Origin: Paraburkholderia caballeronis
Lineage (GTDB): Bacteria > Pseudomonadota > Gammaproteobacteria > Burkholderiales > Burkholderiaceae
Assembly (NCBI RefSeq): GCF_900104845.1
Contig: NZ_FNSR01000001.1
Span: forward strand, 3,348,001-3,412,000
Direction: 5' to 3'
DNA length: 64,000 bases
Positions 35,898-44,523 of this stretch are shown piece after piece; position 1 is the stretch's first letter; each line of letters starts with the position of its first letter. The position numbers and the translations under genes were made by a program. The notes under the pieces are model-generated. The model made no database searches and had not been told where the DNA came from. It was given only the letters and a program-made list of their open reading frames with translations.

Positions 35898-37844
35898 ATG
35901 AACTCAAACCTCCGCCTCGCGCCGGCCCTCGGGCCATCCATGCCGCCGCTGCGGCCGGGCTTCGGCCGGCTCTGGCTGCCGTCGCTGTTGCTCGCACTGC
36001 TGCTTGTCGCCGCATCGACCGCCTGTCGCGCGCAGACAACGATGAGTTGCCGCAGCGCCGCCGCGTCCGCGAACCCGACGGCCGGTTCGGACACGATCTC
36101 CGCGGATACGCCGGGCAGCGACGGCACGCGTCTTTTTTCGCTCGGCCAGGGCGTGCGCATCGACGTCGTCACACGCGCGTCACGGGACGACAAGGTGCAA
36201 TGGCAGATCGACGACACGTGGGGCCATGCGCAGGCGAGCGGCACGTTCGCGGTGTCGCAGGGCGCGCGCACGACGTCGCTGACCTGCTCGACGCCGCGCG
36301 CCGGCTACTTCGCGTTCAACGCGTCGCTCGCGTCGCAGCCGGCGACCACGCTGCCACAGCGAGGCACGCGGCCGGCCGGCATCACGACGTTCGGCGTGCT
36401 GCCGGACGTGTCGCAGACGCTGCCGCCGCTGAAATACGCGCACGCGGACCTGCACCGCTTCGGCGGCCAGGGCACCACGTACATCGCGCCCGGACAGCAC
36501 TGCTGCGGCGGCGACGGCTACCGGCCGCTCTATACCGACCTTGGGCTCACGTGGATCAACGACAACCGCAACTGGTACGTCACGGAGCCGAACGCGCCGG
36601 GCCAGTTCGATCCGACGAAGAACCAGCTCGCGGCGTGGCTCACGAAAGGCGATCTGCTGCGGCTGATCCTGGTCGACGGCATTCCCGCATGGGCGAGCCC
36701 GAACGGCAAGCAGACGCACAGCTACGCGCCGAAGTCCGAAACGGCGCTGCGCGACTACATGACGAAGGTCGGCACCGAATCGAGCCGCGTGCGCAAGACG
36801 GTGTATCCGACCCAGGCGCACAACTACTATCAGGTGACGTGGGAGCCCGATCCGAAGGGCGGCCTGCCGTGGCTCGACACCGATGCGAATTTCGTCGCGA
36901 TGTATGCGGCGGTATGGGAAGGCATCCACGCGAGCGATCCCGATGCAATCGTGATGGGGCCGACCTATTCGTCCGTTTCGGACAACGCGAAGTATCTGAA
37001 GCGTTATGCGACGCTCGGCCTCGCCCGCTATCTGGACGGCGTGACGGTCCACGGCTATTACGACTTCGGCAACTCGCCGTCGCATCCGCCGGAGCGGCTC
37101 GGCGACACGCCCGCGCCGAACGGCGTCGTGTCGCTGCCGGTCGCGATGCGCGATCTGCGCGAAGTGATGGCCGATACGATGAAGCCCGGCGCAAAGCTGT
37201 TCGTGACCGAAACCGGCATCACCTACGACATCGGCACGAGCTATGGGCCGCACTATCCGGACACCCAGGTGCTGTACGCGCAGAGCGCGCTCGTCGCACG
37301 CACGCATCTGATCCTGCTCGGCGAAGGCGCGGACGTCACGTTCATCTTCTATTCGCAGGACATGCCGCAGACGACGGCCGGCTACGGCGTGTTCTTCGAA
37401 CTCGATCACCCGCAGGGCGCATACGGCGCGACGAACGTGAGTCCGAAGCCGGCCGCGCTCGCGGTCGCCGCGATGACCCGCATCGTCGACGGCAGCGGCA
37501 CGCTCGGGCCGCTGCGCGACACGCCGCCCGGCGTCTATGCGTATGCATTCTCGCGGCCGGGCGGCAAGGTCATCACCGCGCTGTGGAGCCACGACAACGC
37601 GCACTGGAACACGTCGACCGGCTTCGACGCGACCCACAGCATCGACTGGCAGTTGCAGGTGGACGCGCGCGGCCGCTCGGGTCAGGTGACCGTGTTCGAC
37701 ATGATGGGCAACCCGTCGACGATGCCGTATCGCGACGGCATGCTCGCGCTCGGCATCACGCCGTCGCCGGTGTACGTCGTGTCGAACAACGTGGCGGTCG
37801 TGAAGGCGAACGCGACGACGCCGGCCGGTTACGTCGCGCCATAA
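35898..37844 (+). CDS. Exported GH39-like glycoside hydrolase (clan GH-A)
   Basis: This 648-residue protein has an N-terminal secretion signal (LWLPSLLLALLLVAASTACRAQ). A short beta-rich domain (about residues 45-150) precedes a (beta/alpha)8 hydrolase barrel. The barrel shows LRLILVDGIPAWASPNG, the acid/base Glu316 in QVTWEPDPKG and the nucleophile Glu438 in FVTETGITYD. The 122-residue spacing between the two fits clan GH-A, and the PAWAS block resembles GH39, including PslG, which trims Pseudomonas Psl. It probably acts in the periplasm or outside on the EPS made by the neighbouring genes. A Cys pair (HCCGGDGY) may form disulfides. It is divergent from the regulator-manC run. Substrate is not predictable. 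Confidence 0.8.
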   Translation: MNSNLRLAPALGPSMPPLRPGFGRLWLPSLLLALLLVAASTACRAQTTMSCRSAAASANPTAGSDTISADTPGSDGTRLFSLGQGVRIDVVTRASRDDKVQWQIDDTWGHAQASGTFAVSQGARTTSLTCSTPRAGYFAFNASLASQPATTLPQRGTRPAGITTFGVLPDVSQTLPPLKYAHADLHRFGGQGTTYIAPGQHCCGGDGYRPLYTDLGLTWINDNRNWYVTEPNAPGQFDPTKNQLAAWLTKGDLLRLILVDGIPAWASPNGKQTHSYAPKSETALRDYMTKVGTESSRVRKTVYPTQAHNYYQVTWEPDPKGGLPWLDTDANFVAMYAAVWEGIHASDPDAIVMGPTYSSVSDNAKYLKRYATLGLARYLDGVTVHGYYDFGNSPSHPPERLGDTPAPNGVVSLPVAMRDLREVMADTMKPGAKLFVTETGITYDIGTSYGPHYPDTQVLYAQSALVARTHLILLGEGADVTFIFYSQDMPQTTAGYGVFFELDHPQGAYGATNVSPKPAALAVAAMTRIVDGSGTLGPLRDTPPGVYAYAFSRPGGKVITALWSHDNAHWNTSTGFDATHSIDWQLQVDARGRSGQVTVFDMMGNPSTMPYRDGMLALGITPSPVYVVSNNVAVVKANATTPAGYVAP

Positions 37845-37888
37845 CGGCCGTCCGGTTCGACCGCTGCCCGCATTTTCACGCTTCCTCA

Positions 37889-37907
37889 CGAGCGCGGTCC
37901 GCGCTCG
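37889..37907. terminator. Possible hairpin after the GH39-like gene
   Basis: CGAGCGCG pairs with CGCGCTCG over a 3-base GTC loop, 45 bases after the stop codon. There is no T-run, so it is only a weak terminator candidate. The remaining bases up to the Nudix gene contain nothing else that I can identify. Confidence 0.35.
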
Positions 37908-38124
37908 CGTGAGCCGCACGATTCACAGGCTGCGAGCAATCGCTGTGCGCAGGCCCACATTCGCGCCCCGATTGGCTTCGCCGGGCGAGGTTTCGGCGGT
38001 TCGCGACAGTGCGGCCGTTTTTCTCGCCGCTTAGACTGCTATCGAAGCGCTTCCATTCGGAGCGGCAAAACCGGGCTCCCCCGACAGGGTCGCCGGCTCG
38101 TTCACGCACTGCGCACGGACCCTC

Positions 38125-38577
38125 ATGTTGTCGCCCACCGAATTTCTCGACGTAGTGCGGCTCGCCCCGCTCGTGTCGATCGACCTGATCGTCGTCGACG
38201 CGTCGGGACGCGTGCTGCTCGGCCAGCGGCGCAACCGGCCCGCGCGCGGCACGTGGTTCGTGCCGGGCGGACGCATCCGCAAAGGGGAACTGCTCGACGC
38301 CGCGTTCACGCGGGTCGTCGAGACGGAACTGGGGATCGCGGGCGTGGCGCGCTCGGCCGCGCGCTTTCATGGCGTGTTCGAGCATCTGTACGACGACAAC
38401 TTCGTCGCGGAGAACGGGATCGGCACGCACTACGTGGTGCTCGCGTATTCGCTCGAACTGGACAGCACGTCGCCGGTCGGCCGCTTCGACCAGCATAGTC
38501 AGTATGCGTGGCTCACACCCGAGGAACTGCTCGCGCGCGACGACGTGCACGAGAACACGAAGATCTATTTTCGTTAG
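38125..38577 (+). CDS. gmm: GDP-mannose mannosyl hydrolase (Nudix)
   Basis: This 150-residue Nudix protein resembles GDP-mannose mannosyl hydrolase (GmmA/WcaH), which hydrolyses GDP-mannose or GDP-glucose to the sugar and GDP. It has VSIDLIVVDASGRVLLGQRRNRPARGTWFVPGGRI and the degenerate Nudix helix GGRIRKGELLDAAFTRVVETELG. That lacks one glutamate of the canonical box, as is known for this family. The C-terminal THYVVLAYSLEL and HSQYAWLTPEELLA blocks also match. It probably regulates GDP-mannose or GDP-fucose levels for EPS. It follows the GH39-like gene on the same strand after 280 bases and converges with galU. Confidence 0.9.
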   Translation: MLSPTEFLDVVRLAPLVSIDLIVVDASGRVLLGQRRNRPARGTWFVPGGRIRKGELLDAAFTRVVETELGIAGVARSAARFHGVFEHLYDDNFVAENGIGTHYVVLAYSLELDSTSPVGRFDQHSQYAWLTPEELLARDDVHENTKIYFR

Positions 38578-38676
38578 GGATGCGTTGCTTTAGCGAGGCA
38601 TTCGCCGTTCAGCGGCAAAGTGCGGCGCGGCACGCACATCGTAAGCGACGTGACGTTCCGCGCCGTTCGCGATGCA

Positions 38677-39639
38677 TCATGCCGCGGTCTCGGGCTCCGG
38701 CAACGGCGTCGGGTCGGCCGGCGGCTCGGGCTCGACGTCGCGCAGGTCGCCGCGTCCCGGTCCGCCGAGGTCGCCCACACGCTCGCGCAGCCACGCGCCG
38801 AATTCGTCGCGCACCTCCGGATGCCGCAGCGCGAATTCGACCATCGCCTGCAGGTAGCCGATCTTGCTGCCGCAGTCGAACCGCTTGCCGTTGATCCGAT
38901 ACGCGAGCACCTGTTCGTCGACGAGCATCGACTGGATCGCGTCGCTCAACTGGATCTCGTCGCCCGGCGCAGGACGCAGCCGGCGCAAATGCTCGAAGAT
39001 GCGCGGCATCAGCACATAACGGCCGACGACGCCGAGCGTCGAAGGCGCGGCGGCCGGCGCGGGTTTCTCGACGATGCGCGTCATCCGGAACATGTGCTCG
39101 TCCCAGCGGCGCGCGTCGACAACGCCATACGAACGCGAGTCCTGCCGCTCGATCTCCTCGACCGCGACCATCGAGCAGTGGTAGTGGTCGAAGCGTTCGA
39201 GCATCTGCGCGAGCACCGGCGTCGTCGCGTCGAGCAGGTCGTCCGCGAGCAGCACCGCGAACGGCTCGTCGCCGACGATCTTCTGCGCGCACAGCACGGC
39301 ATGGCCGAGCCCGAGCGGCTCGGGCTGGCGCACGAAGAAACACTCGACGTTCGCCGGCTTGATCCGCTGCACGCATTCGAGCAGCGCCGCCTTGCCGCGC
39401 GCCTTCAGCTCGCATTCGATCTCATAGGACTTGTCGAAGTGATCCTCGATCGCGCGCTTGCCGCGCCCGGTCACGAAGATCATCTCGGTGACGCCCGCCG
39501 CGACCGCTTCCTCGACTGCGTATTGAATCAGCGGCTTGTCGACGACCGGAAGCATCTCCTTCGGGCTCGCCTTGGTTGCGGGAAGAAACCGGGTGCCGAG
39601 TCCCGCGACCGGAAACACCGCCTTGCGTACCTTGATCAT
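38677..39639 (-). CDS. galU: UTP-glucose-1-phosphate uridylyltransferase
   Basis: GalU makes UDP-glucose from UTP and glucose 1-phosphate, feeding WcaJ-type transferases and other glycans. The 320-residue protein carries [70 protein letters not shown] and [16 protein letters not shown]. The tail after [10 protein letters not shown] is a short Pro/Glu-rich extension. GGGAGACCGAC precedes the ATG. The gene is divergent from the second GlxA/AraC-type regulator, across 195 bases. Confidence 0.96.
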   Translation of the reverse strand: MIKVRKAVFPVAGLGTRFLPATKASPKEMLPVVDKPLIQYAVEEAVAAGVTEMIFVTGRGKRAIEDHFDKSYEIECELKARGKAALLECVQRIKPANVECFFVRQPEPLGLGHAVLCAQKIVGDEPFAVLLADDLLDATTPVLAQMLERFDHYHCSMVAVEEIERQDSRSYGVVDARRWDEHMFRMTRIVEKPAPAAAPSTLGVVGRYVLMPRIFEHLRRLRPAPGDEIQLSDAIQSMLVDEQVLAYRINGKRFDCGSKIGYLQAMVEFALRHPEVRDEFGAWLRERVGDLGGPGRGDLRDVEPEPPADPTPLPEPETAA

Positions 39640-39834
39640 GTCGGTCTCCCGTTCATACCGCCAGGGTGGGCAGGAATGTTGCGAAGGCCCAGCTTAACCA
39701 GCGCATATCGAGCCAATCTGCCAACATCTCGGTCTTTTCCGACGCTATGCCGGGGCTGCAACGGGTGCGGCATATGATTGCCTCCACGGGTGCGAGACGC
39801 CCGTGTCGGCTCGGTCCGCAAAGGGAGATCGACC

Positions 39835-40857
39835 ATGCGCATCGACAGGGTGATCAGCAGGATCGCTACTTTCCAGCCGCGCGATGCAATCTACAAGGTC
39901 CCACACTTGGCCAGGCGCATCGGTATCCTCGTCTTCGACGCGTTCCCGCTCAGCGACGTCAGTCTGCTGGCGGACGTGTTCCGCCTTGCGAACGAAACGC
40001 ACGCGGGACGCTTCGGCGGCGCGCCGCCGGTCTATTCGCTCGTGATGCTGTCGGAACTCGGCGGCAGTGTCGCCAGCAGCTGCTCGCTGCGGATCTGGAC
40101 CGAGAGCCTGCACGCGCCGCTGATGAACGGCTTCGACACGCTGTTCATCGCCGGCGGGCCAGGCGCGATCGATGCCCGGCGTAACGAACGGCTGATCGCG
40201 CGACTGCGCGCGATCGCACCGAAGATCCGCGTGATCCGCGCGCTCGGCGAGGGCCGCGCGGTGCTCGCTCGCATCGACGCGTCGTTCCTGCGCGGCGGCC
40301 TGAATCCGGCCGCGGCCGCGCTGCGGCTGCGCCGCTCGCTGCCGTCGCAGGAGGTCGGCAGCGCGGCGGTCGTCGCGCCGTCCGAGGCGCTCGTCGCCGC
40401 GCTGAAGCTCGTGAAGCGCGATCACGGCGTCGCGCTCGCGCAGCAGATTTCCGAGCATTCGGCGCCGGGCGCGTGGGACAAGCTCGGCCTCGTGCTCGAC
40501 GACGGCGAATCGGAGACCGCGAACAGCAAGATCAACACGGCCGCGCACTGGCTGCGCGAGAACTACCATCAGCCGATCTCGGTGGCGGACGCGGCGCGCG
40601 TCGCGCAGATGAGCATGCGGAATTTTCTGCGGCACTTCAAGACGCAGACGGGGCTCACGCCGTCCGAATATCTGCTGCGCGCGCGGCTCGATGCGAGCTG
40701 CACGCTGCTCGCGCAGACGGACCTGCCGATCGACGAGATCGCGCAGCGCTGCGGCGTGCCGCGAGGAGACCGGCTCGCGCGGATATTCAGGCGGCGGCTG
40801 TCGATTTCGCCGTCCGATTATCGGGCGGTGAATCAGCGGGGAGATAACGAGAAGTAG
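39835..40857 (+). CDS. GlxA/AraC-family transcriptional regulator, paralogue of the EPS regulator
   Basis: This 340-residue protein has the same plan as the regulator upstream of manC. A DJ-1/PfpI-like domain (RIGILVFDAFPLSDVSLLADVFRLANE; FDTLFIAGGPGAIDA) is followed by an AraC DNA-binding domain (ISVADAARVAQMSMRNFLRHFK; GLTPSEYLLRARLDAS; GDRLARIFRRRLSISPSDYR). Shared blocks include LKLVKRDHGVALAQQISE. The elbow reads L-G-E-G-R where active DJ-1 proteins have a Cys, so it is not expected to be an enzyme. AGGGAGA lies upstream of the ATG. It is divergent from galU and ends with a direct repeat around 40857-40887. Its target is unknown; sugar-nucleotide or EPS control is inferred from position. 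Confidence 0.88.
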   Translation: MRIDRVISRIATFQPRDAIYKVPHLARRIGILVFDAFPLSDVSLLADVFRLANETHAGRFGGAPPVYSLVMLSELGGSVASSCSLRIWTESLHAPLMNGFDTLFIAGGPGAIDARRNERLIARLRAIAPKIRVIRALGEGRAVLARIDASFLRGGLNPAAAALRLRRSLPSQEVGSAAVVAPSEALVAALKLVKRDHGVALAQQISEHSAPGAWDKLGLVLDDGESETANSKINTAAHWLRENYHQPISVADAARVAQMSMRNFLRHFKTQTGLTPSEYLLRARLDASCTLLAQTDLPIDEIAQRCGVPRGDRLARIFRRRLSISPSDYRAVNQRGDNEK

Positions 40858-40887
40858 AGGTGCGGCCGCATGTTGAGGTGCGGCCGC
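40857..40887. repeat. GAGGTGCGGCCGC direct repeat after the regulator gene
   Basis: GAGGTGCGGCCGC occurs at 40857-40869 and 40875-40887 (18-base period). Because GCGGCCGC is self-complementary, the two copies can also fold as an 8-bp hairpin. It starts at the last base of the regulator stop codon and may serve as a 3' end structure. Confidence 0.4.
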
Positions 40888-40967
40888 GTTCGCCGGTTGA
40901 TCGGGCGGGATGTGGATGGACCTTCAGGCTTGTCTCGTGCAGCCGCGACACAAGCCCTCCACGTCGA

Positions 40968-42173
40968 TCAGTCGATCATCCCCGATCCGAAAATCTCGGT
41001 ATGAACCCGTGCGGGATCGACGCCGCGCGCGGCCAGTGCCGCGCTCTGCTCGCGCATGAACGCAACCGGGCCGCACAGGTAGTAGTCGGCGTCGGGCAGC
41101 ACGATGTCGTCCGCGATGCGCGCGAGATCGAGCCGGCCTTCGAAGTCGTGGTCGCCGCCCGCGCGGTCGTCCGCTTCGACCTGTTCGTAGAACACGACGC
41201 GCTTCAGGTCCGGATACGTGGCCGCCGCGCCGCGCAGCCAGTCGCGGAACGCATGCACGCGGCCGTTGCGGCACGCATGCACGAACGCGACCTTGCGCGC
41301 GCTGTGCTCCGCGATCAGCGTGGACAGCATCGACGCCATCGGCGTGATGCCGACGCCGCCACTGATCAGCACGACCGGCGTGGCCTTCGAACGGTCGAGC
41401 GTGAACTCGCCCATCGGCGCGCTCACGTGCACGACTGCCCCTTCGTCGACGCCGTCGTGCATCAGGTTCGACACGTGGCCCGGCTGGGTCTCCCCGCGAC
41501 CGGCCTCGCGTTTCACCGAGATGCGCAGCCAGCGCCCGTGCGGCGCATCGGACAGGCTGTACTGGCGAGGCTGGTCGACACCGAGCCGGTCGATGAACCG
41601 CTTGACGCTCACGTACTGCCCCGGCTCGAAACCACCGGCCGGCGCGCCGTCCGCCGGCGCGAGATAAAACGACGTGATCTCGTCGCTTTCCACCTGCTTG
41701 CGGATCACGCGGAACGGACGGAAGCCGCTCCACGACGCCTGCTCGTACAGCTTCGCTTCCGCACCGATCAGGATCTGCGCGAGCTGCTCGTAGGCGACCT
41801 TCCACGCGTCGAGCGTCGGTTGATCGACCGCTTCGCCGAGCACGTCGACGACCGCGCCGAGCAGATGCCGCCCGACGATCGGATAGTGCTCAGGCCGGAT
41901 GTTCAGGCTCGCGTGCTTATGCGCGATATGCGTGACCGCGCCGCCGAGCGCGCCGAGATTGTCGATGTTCGCGGCATACGCGTACACCGCGCGCGCTAGC
42001 GTTTCCGGCTGGCTGCCGCTTTGCTGGTGGGTCTGGTTGAAAACGTTCTTCAGCTCCGGATGCGCATCGAACATCCGCTGGTAGAAGTGCTTCGTAATGG
42101 TCGGGCCGAGTTCGGCAAAGACCGGTGCGGTGGCCTTCACACGGGCCATCTGGTCGGCTGTCAGCGCAGTCAT
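40968..42173 (-). CDS. hmp: Flavohemoglobin, nitric oxide dioxygenase
   Basis: Hmp oxidises nitric oxide to nitrate with O2 and NAD(P)H in the cytoplasm. The 401-residue protein has an N-terminal globin domain (ELGPTITKHFYQRMFDAHPEL, then HIAHKHASLNIRPEHYPIVG with the proximal His). An FAD domain has the PRQYSLSDAP motif. An NAD domain has ISGGVGITPMASML and the end ADYYLCGPVAFM. I chose the ATG giving MTALTADQMARVK; the in-frame upstream sequence covers the operator and is unlikely to be coded. A 25-bp palindrome of NsrR type lies 18 bases upstream of the start codon. Confidence 0.97.
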   Translation of the reverse strand: MTALTADQMARVKATAPVFAELGPTITKHFYQRMFDAHPELKNVFNQTHQQSGSQPETLARAVYAYAANIDNLGALGGAVTHIAHKHASLNIRPEHYPIVGRHLLGAVVDVLGEAVDQPTLDAWKVAYEQLAQILIGAEAKLYEQASWSGFRPFRVIRKQVESDEITSFYLAPADGAPAGGFEPGQYVSVKRFIDRLGVDQPRQYSLSDAPHGRWLRISVKREAGRGETQPGHVSNLMHDGVDEGAVVHVSAPMGEFTLDRSKATPVVLISGGVGITPMASMLSTLIAEHSARKVAFVHACRNGRVHAFRDWLRGAAATYPDLKRVVFYEQVEADDRAGGDHDFEGRLDLARIADDIVLPDADYYLCGPVAFMREQSAALAARGVDPARVHTEIFGSGMID

Positions 42174-42191
42174 TCGGGTTCTCTCCGCGTC

Positions 42192-42216
42192 AAAGATGCT
42201 CAAACAATACATCTTT
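42192..42216. promoter_or_regulatory. NsrR-type operator upstream of hmp
   Basis: AAAGATGCTCAAACAATACATCTTT has identical arms AAAGATG/CATCTTT around an 11-base centre. It closely fits the published NsrR consensus (GATGyATTTnAAATrCATC) at both ends. NsrR is the nitric-oxide-sensing Rrf2 repressor that controls hmp in many beta/gammaproteobacteria. The site lies just before the hmp start codon, where repression is expected. No nsrR gene is in this window. Confidence 0.75.
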
Positions 42217-42288
42217 TAGGCGGGAATGACCACGTGGACAGTTTGCCGCAGGTCGTTCGGTACGGCCGCTACGCGTGGATAACGCCGA

Positions 42289-42885
42289 TCAGGCCGAAGA
42301 CGCGCCGCCGCGATCGTGCCGCCACAGCACGTCGCCGCGGCCGTCCGCACGATTCAGCACGCGGGCCAGCACGAACAGCAGATCGGACAGCCGGTTCACG
42401 TACCGCCTCGGCGTGGCGGCAACCGGCGATGTATCCGACTCGCCGGACGCATCTGCCCCACCGGATGCGCCGATGGCGACGATCGACCGTTCCGCGCGCC
42501 GGCAGACGGTCCGGCACACGTGCGCGAGCGCGGCCGCCCGCGAGCCGCCGGGCAGAATGAACTCCTTCAGAGGCGCAAGCGTCGCGTTGTACTCGCCGAG
42601 CCAGCCGTCGAGACGGGCCAGATGAGCGTCGGTGACGATCGTATGTCCCGGCATGCACAACTCGCCGCCGAGATCGAACAGATCGTGCTGGATCGCGGTC
42701 AGCGCCGCGCGCACGTCGTCGGGCAACGCCTCGCACAGCAGCACGCCGATCTGCGAGTTCAGTTCGTCGACGTCGCCGATCGCCGCGATCCGTGCATCGT
42801 CCTTGCGCACGCGGCTGCCGTCGCCGAGTCCGGTCGTGCCGTCGTCGCCGGTGCGCGTGACGATCCTGCTCAAGCGGTTGCCCAT
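42289..42885 (-). CDS. ATP:cob(I)alamin adenosyltransferase, PduO type
   Basis: This 198-residue enzyme transfers the adenosyl group of ATP to cob(I)alamin to make coenzyme B12. The PduO-type signature MGNRLSRIVTRTGDDGTTGLGDGSR lies at the start. DVDELNSQIGVLL, the ATP site around ILPGGSRAAALAHVCRTVCRRAERSIV and the end RYVNRLSDLLFVLARVLNR are all typical. Between the last two, about 20 Gly/Ser/Asp-rich residues form a longer loop than usual. AGGAGA precedes the start; an overlapping out-of-frame ATG five bases earlier is not used. It is divergent from the dld-like gene. Confidence 0.94.
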   Translation of the reverse strand: MGNRLSRIVTRTGDDGTTGLGDGSRVRKDDARIAAIGDVDELNSQIGVLLCEALPDDVRAALTAIQHDLFDLGGELCMPGHTIVTDAHLARLDGWLGEYNATLAPLKEFILPGGSRAAALAHVCRTVCRRAERSIVAIGASGGADASGESDTSPVAATPRRYVNRLSDLLFVLARVLNRADGRGDVLWRHDRGGASSA

Positions 42886-43038
42886 CGCATGTCTCCTGGA
42901 GCGGCTGCCCATGCAGCCCTGCGTGCGGCCCATTATAGGTTTGACGCAGCGCAGCAACCCATGCGGCGGCCCGAGCACAAATGTTGAGCGTAAAATGGGC
43001 CGCACCGAATATCAGGCCAACAGGAAGGAGACCCCCGC

Positions 43039-44454
43039 GTGAATCATCCCGCGCCACCGGCGGCCGTGCGCCGCCCGTTCCCCGCTGAACTGCTTGCCGA
43101 GCTGACCGCCTCGTTCGGCGAGCGCGTGTCCACTTCCGAAGCCGTGCGCAGCCATCATGGCCGCGACGAATCCCCGTTCGATCCGCAACTGCCCGACGCC
43201 GTCGTGTTCGCCCACAGCACCGACGACGTGCAGGCCATCGTGAAGCTGTGCGCGCGCTACGGCGTGCCGATCATTCCGTACGGCAACGGCTCGTCGCTCG
43301 AAGGGCATCTGCTCGCGGTGCAGGGCGGCGTGTCGATCGACCTGTCCGAGATGAACCGCGTGCTGTCGATCAACGCCGAGGACCTGACTGTCACCGTCGA
43401 GCCGGGCATCTCGCGCAAGGCGCTGAACGAGGCGCTGCGCGACACCGGCCTGTTCTTCCCGATCGACCCGGGCGCGGACGCGAGCATCGGCGGCATGTCC
43501 GCGACGCGCGCGTCCGGCACCAACGCCGTGCGCTACGGCACGATGCGCGAGAACGTGCTCGGCCTGACCGCGGTGCTCGCGGACGGGCGCATCATCAAGA
43601 CCGGCTCGCGCGCGCGCAAGTCGTCGGCGGGCTACGACCTCACGCGCCTGTTCGTCGGCTCCGAAGGCACGCTCGGCGTGATCACCGAAATCACCGTGCG
43701 GCTCTATCCGCAGCCGGAAGCGGTGTCGGCGGCGATCTGCACGTTCCACTCGATGGCCGAGGCGGTGCGCGCGGTAATCGAGACGATCCAGATCGGCGTG
43801 CCGGTTGCGCGCGTCGAATTCATCGATTCGCTCGCGGTCCGCGCGATCAACCGCCATTCGAACCTGACGCTGCGCGAAGCGCCGACGCTGTTCTTCGAAT
43901 TCCACGGCACGCCGGCCGGCGTCGAGGAACAGGCCGGGCTCGTGCAGGAGATCGCCGCGCAGAACGGCGGCGAAGGGTTCGAATGGGCGACGCGCCCCGA
44001 AGACCGCAGCCGGCTGTGGAACGCGCGTCACAGCGCGTACTTCGCGATGCTGCAACTGAAGCCCGGTTGCCGCGCGGTGACGACCGACGTCTGCGTGCCG
44101 ATCTCGCGGCTCGCCGAATGCGTGATCGAGACCGAGCAGGATCTGAAGGCCTCGCCGCTGCCCTGCCCGATCGTCGGCCACGTCGGCGACGGCAACTTCC
44201 ACGTCGCGATGCTGATCGATCCGGACAAGCCGGAAGAACTCGCGGAAGCCGAGCGGCTGAACCGCCGCATCGTCGAGCGCGCGCTCGCGATGGACGGCAC
44301 CTGCACCGGCGAGCACGGCGTCGGCCTGCACAAGATGGGCTTCCTCGTCGCGGAGCACGGCGCGGACACCGTCGATACGATGCGGGCGATCAAGCACGCG
44401 CTCGATCCGCAGAACCTGATGAACCCCGGCAAGATCTTTTCGTGGGGCGCCTGA
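43039..44454 (+). CDS. FAD-linked oxidoreductase, D-lactate dehydrogenase (cytochrome)-like
   Basis: This 471-residue flavoprotein of the VAO/PCMH family probably oxidises D-lactate or a related 2-hydroxy acid. FAD-binding blocks are VPIIPYGNGSSLEGHLLAVQGG, DPGADASIGGMSATRASGTNAVRYG and RLFVGSEGTLGVITEITVRLYP. The C-terminal FAD-oxidase domain contains VGHVGDGNFHVAMLID with the metal/His site. GEHGVGLHKMGFL and LDPQNLMNPGKIFSWGA complete it. It lies 69 bases upstream of the glcD start on the same strand and is probably co-transcribed with glcDEF. GlcD is a paralogue; LDHD-type proteins have this shorter C-terminus. The exact acid oxidised is inferred. Confidence 0.9.
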   Translation: MNHPAPPAAVRRPFPAELLAELTASFGERVSTSEAVRSHHGRDESPFDPQLPDAVVFAHSTDDVQAIVKLCARYGVPIIPYGNGSSLEGHLLAVQGGVSIDLSEMNRVLSINAEDLTVTVEPGISRKALNEALRDTGLFFPIDPGADASIGGMSATRASGTNAVRYGTMRENVLGLTAVLADGRIIKTGSRARKSSAGYDLTRLFVGSEGTLGVITEITVRLYPQPEAVSAAICTFHSMAEAVRAVIETIQIGVPVARVEFIDSLAVRAINRHSNLTLREAPTLFFEFHGTPAGVEEQAGLVQEIAAQNGGEGFEWATRPEDRSRLWNARHSAYFAMLQLKPGCRAVTTDVCVPISRLAECVIETEQDLKASPLPCPIVGHVGDGNFHVAMLIDPDKPEELAEAERLNRRIVERALAMDGTCTGEHGVGLHKMGFLVAEHGADTVDTMRAIKHALDPQNLMNPGKIFSWGA

Positions 44455-44523
44455 GCGCGCATGCACCCGGCAATGGCACAGCGGGCCCCGGCTCGCGGTG
44501 CCGGCCCATCGAGCGGAGGAGAC

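Noticed and set aside
40968..42212. Longer hmp start (13 codons upstream)
   Set aside because: It would place the NsrR-type palindrome inside the coding sequence; the family start MTALTADQ fits better.
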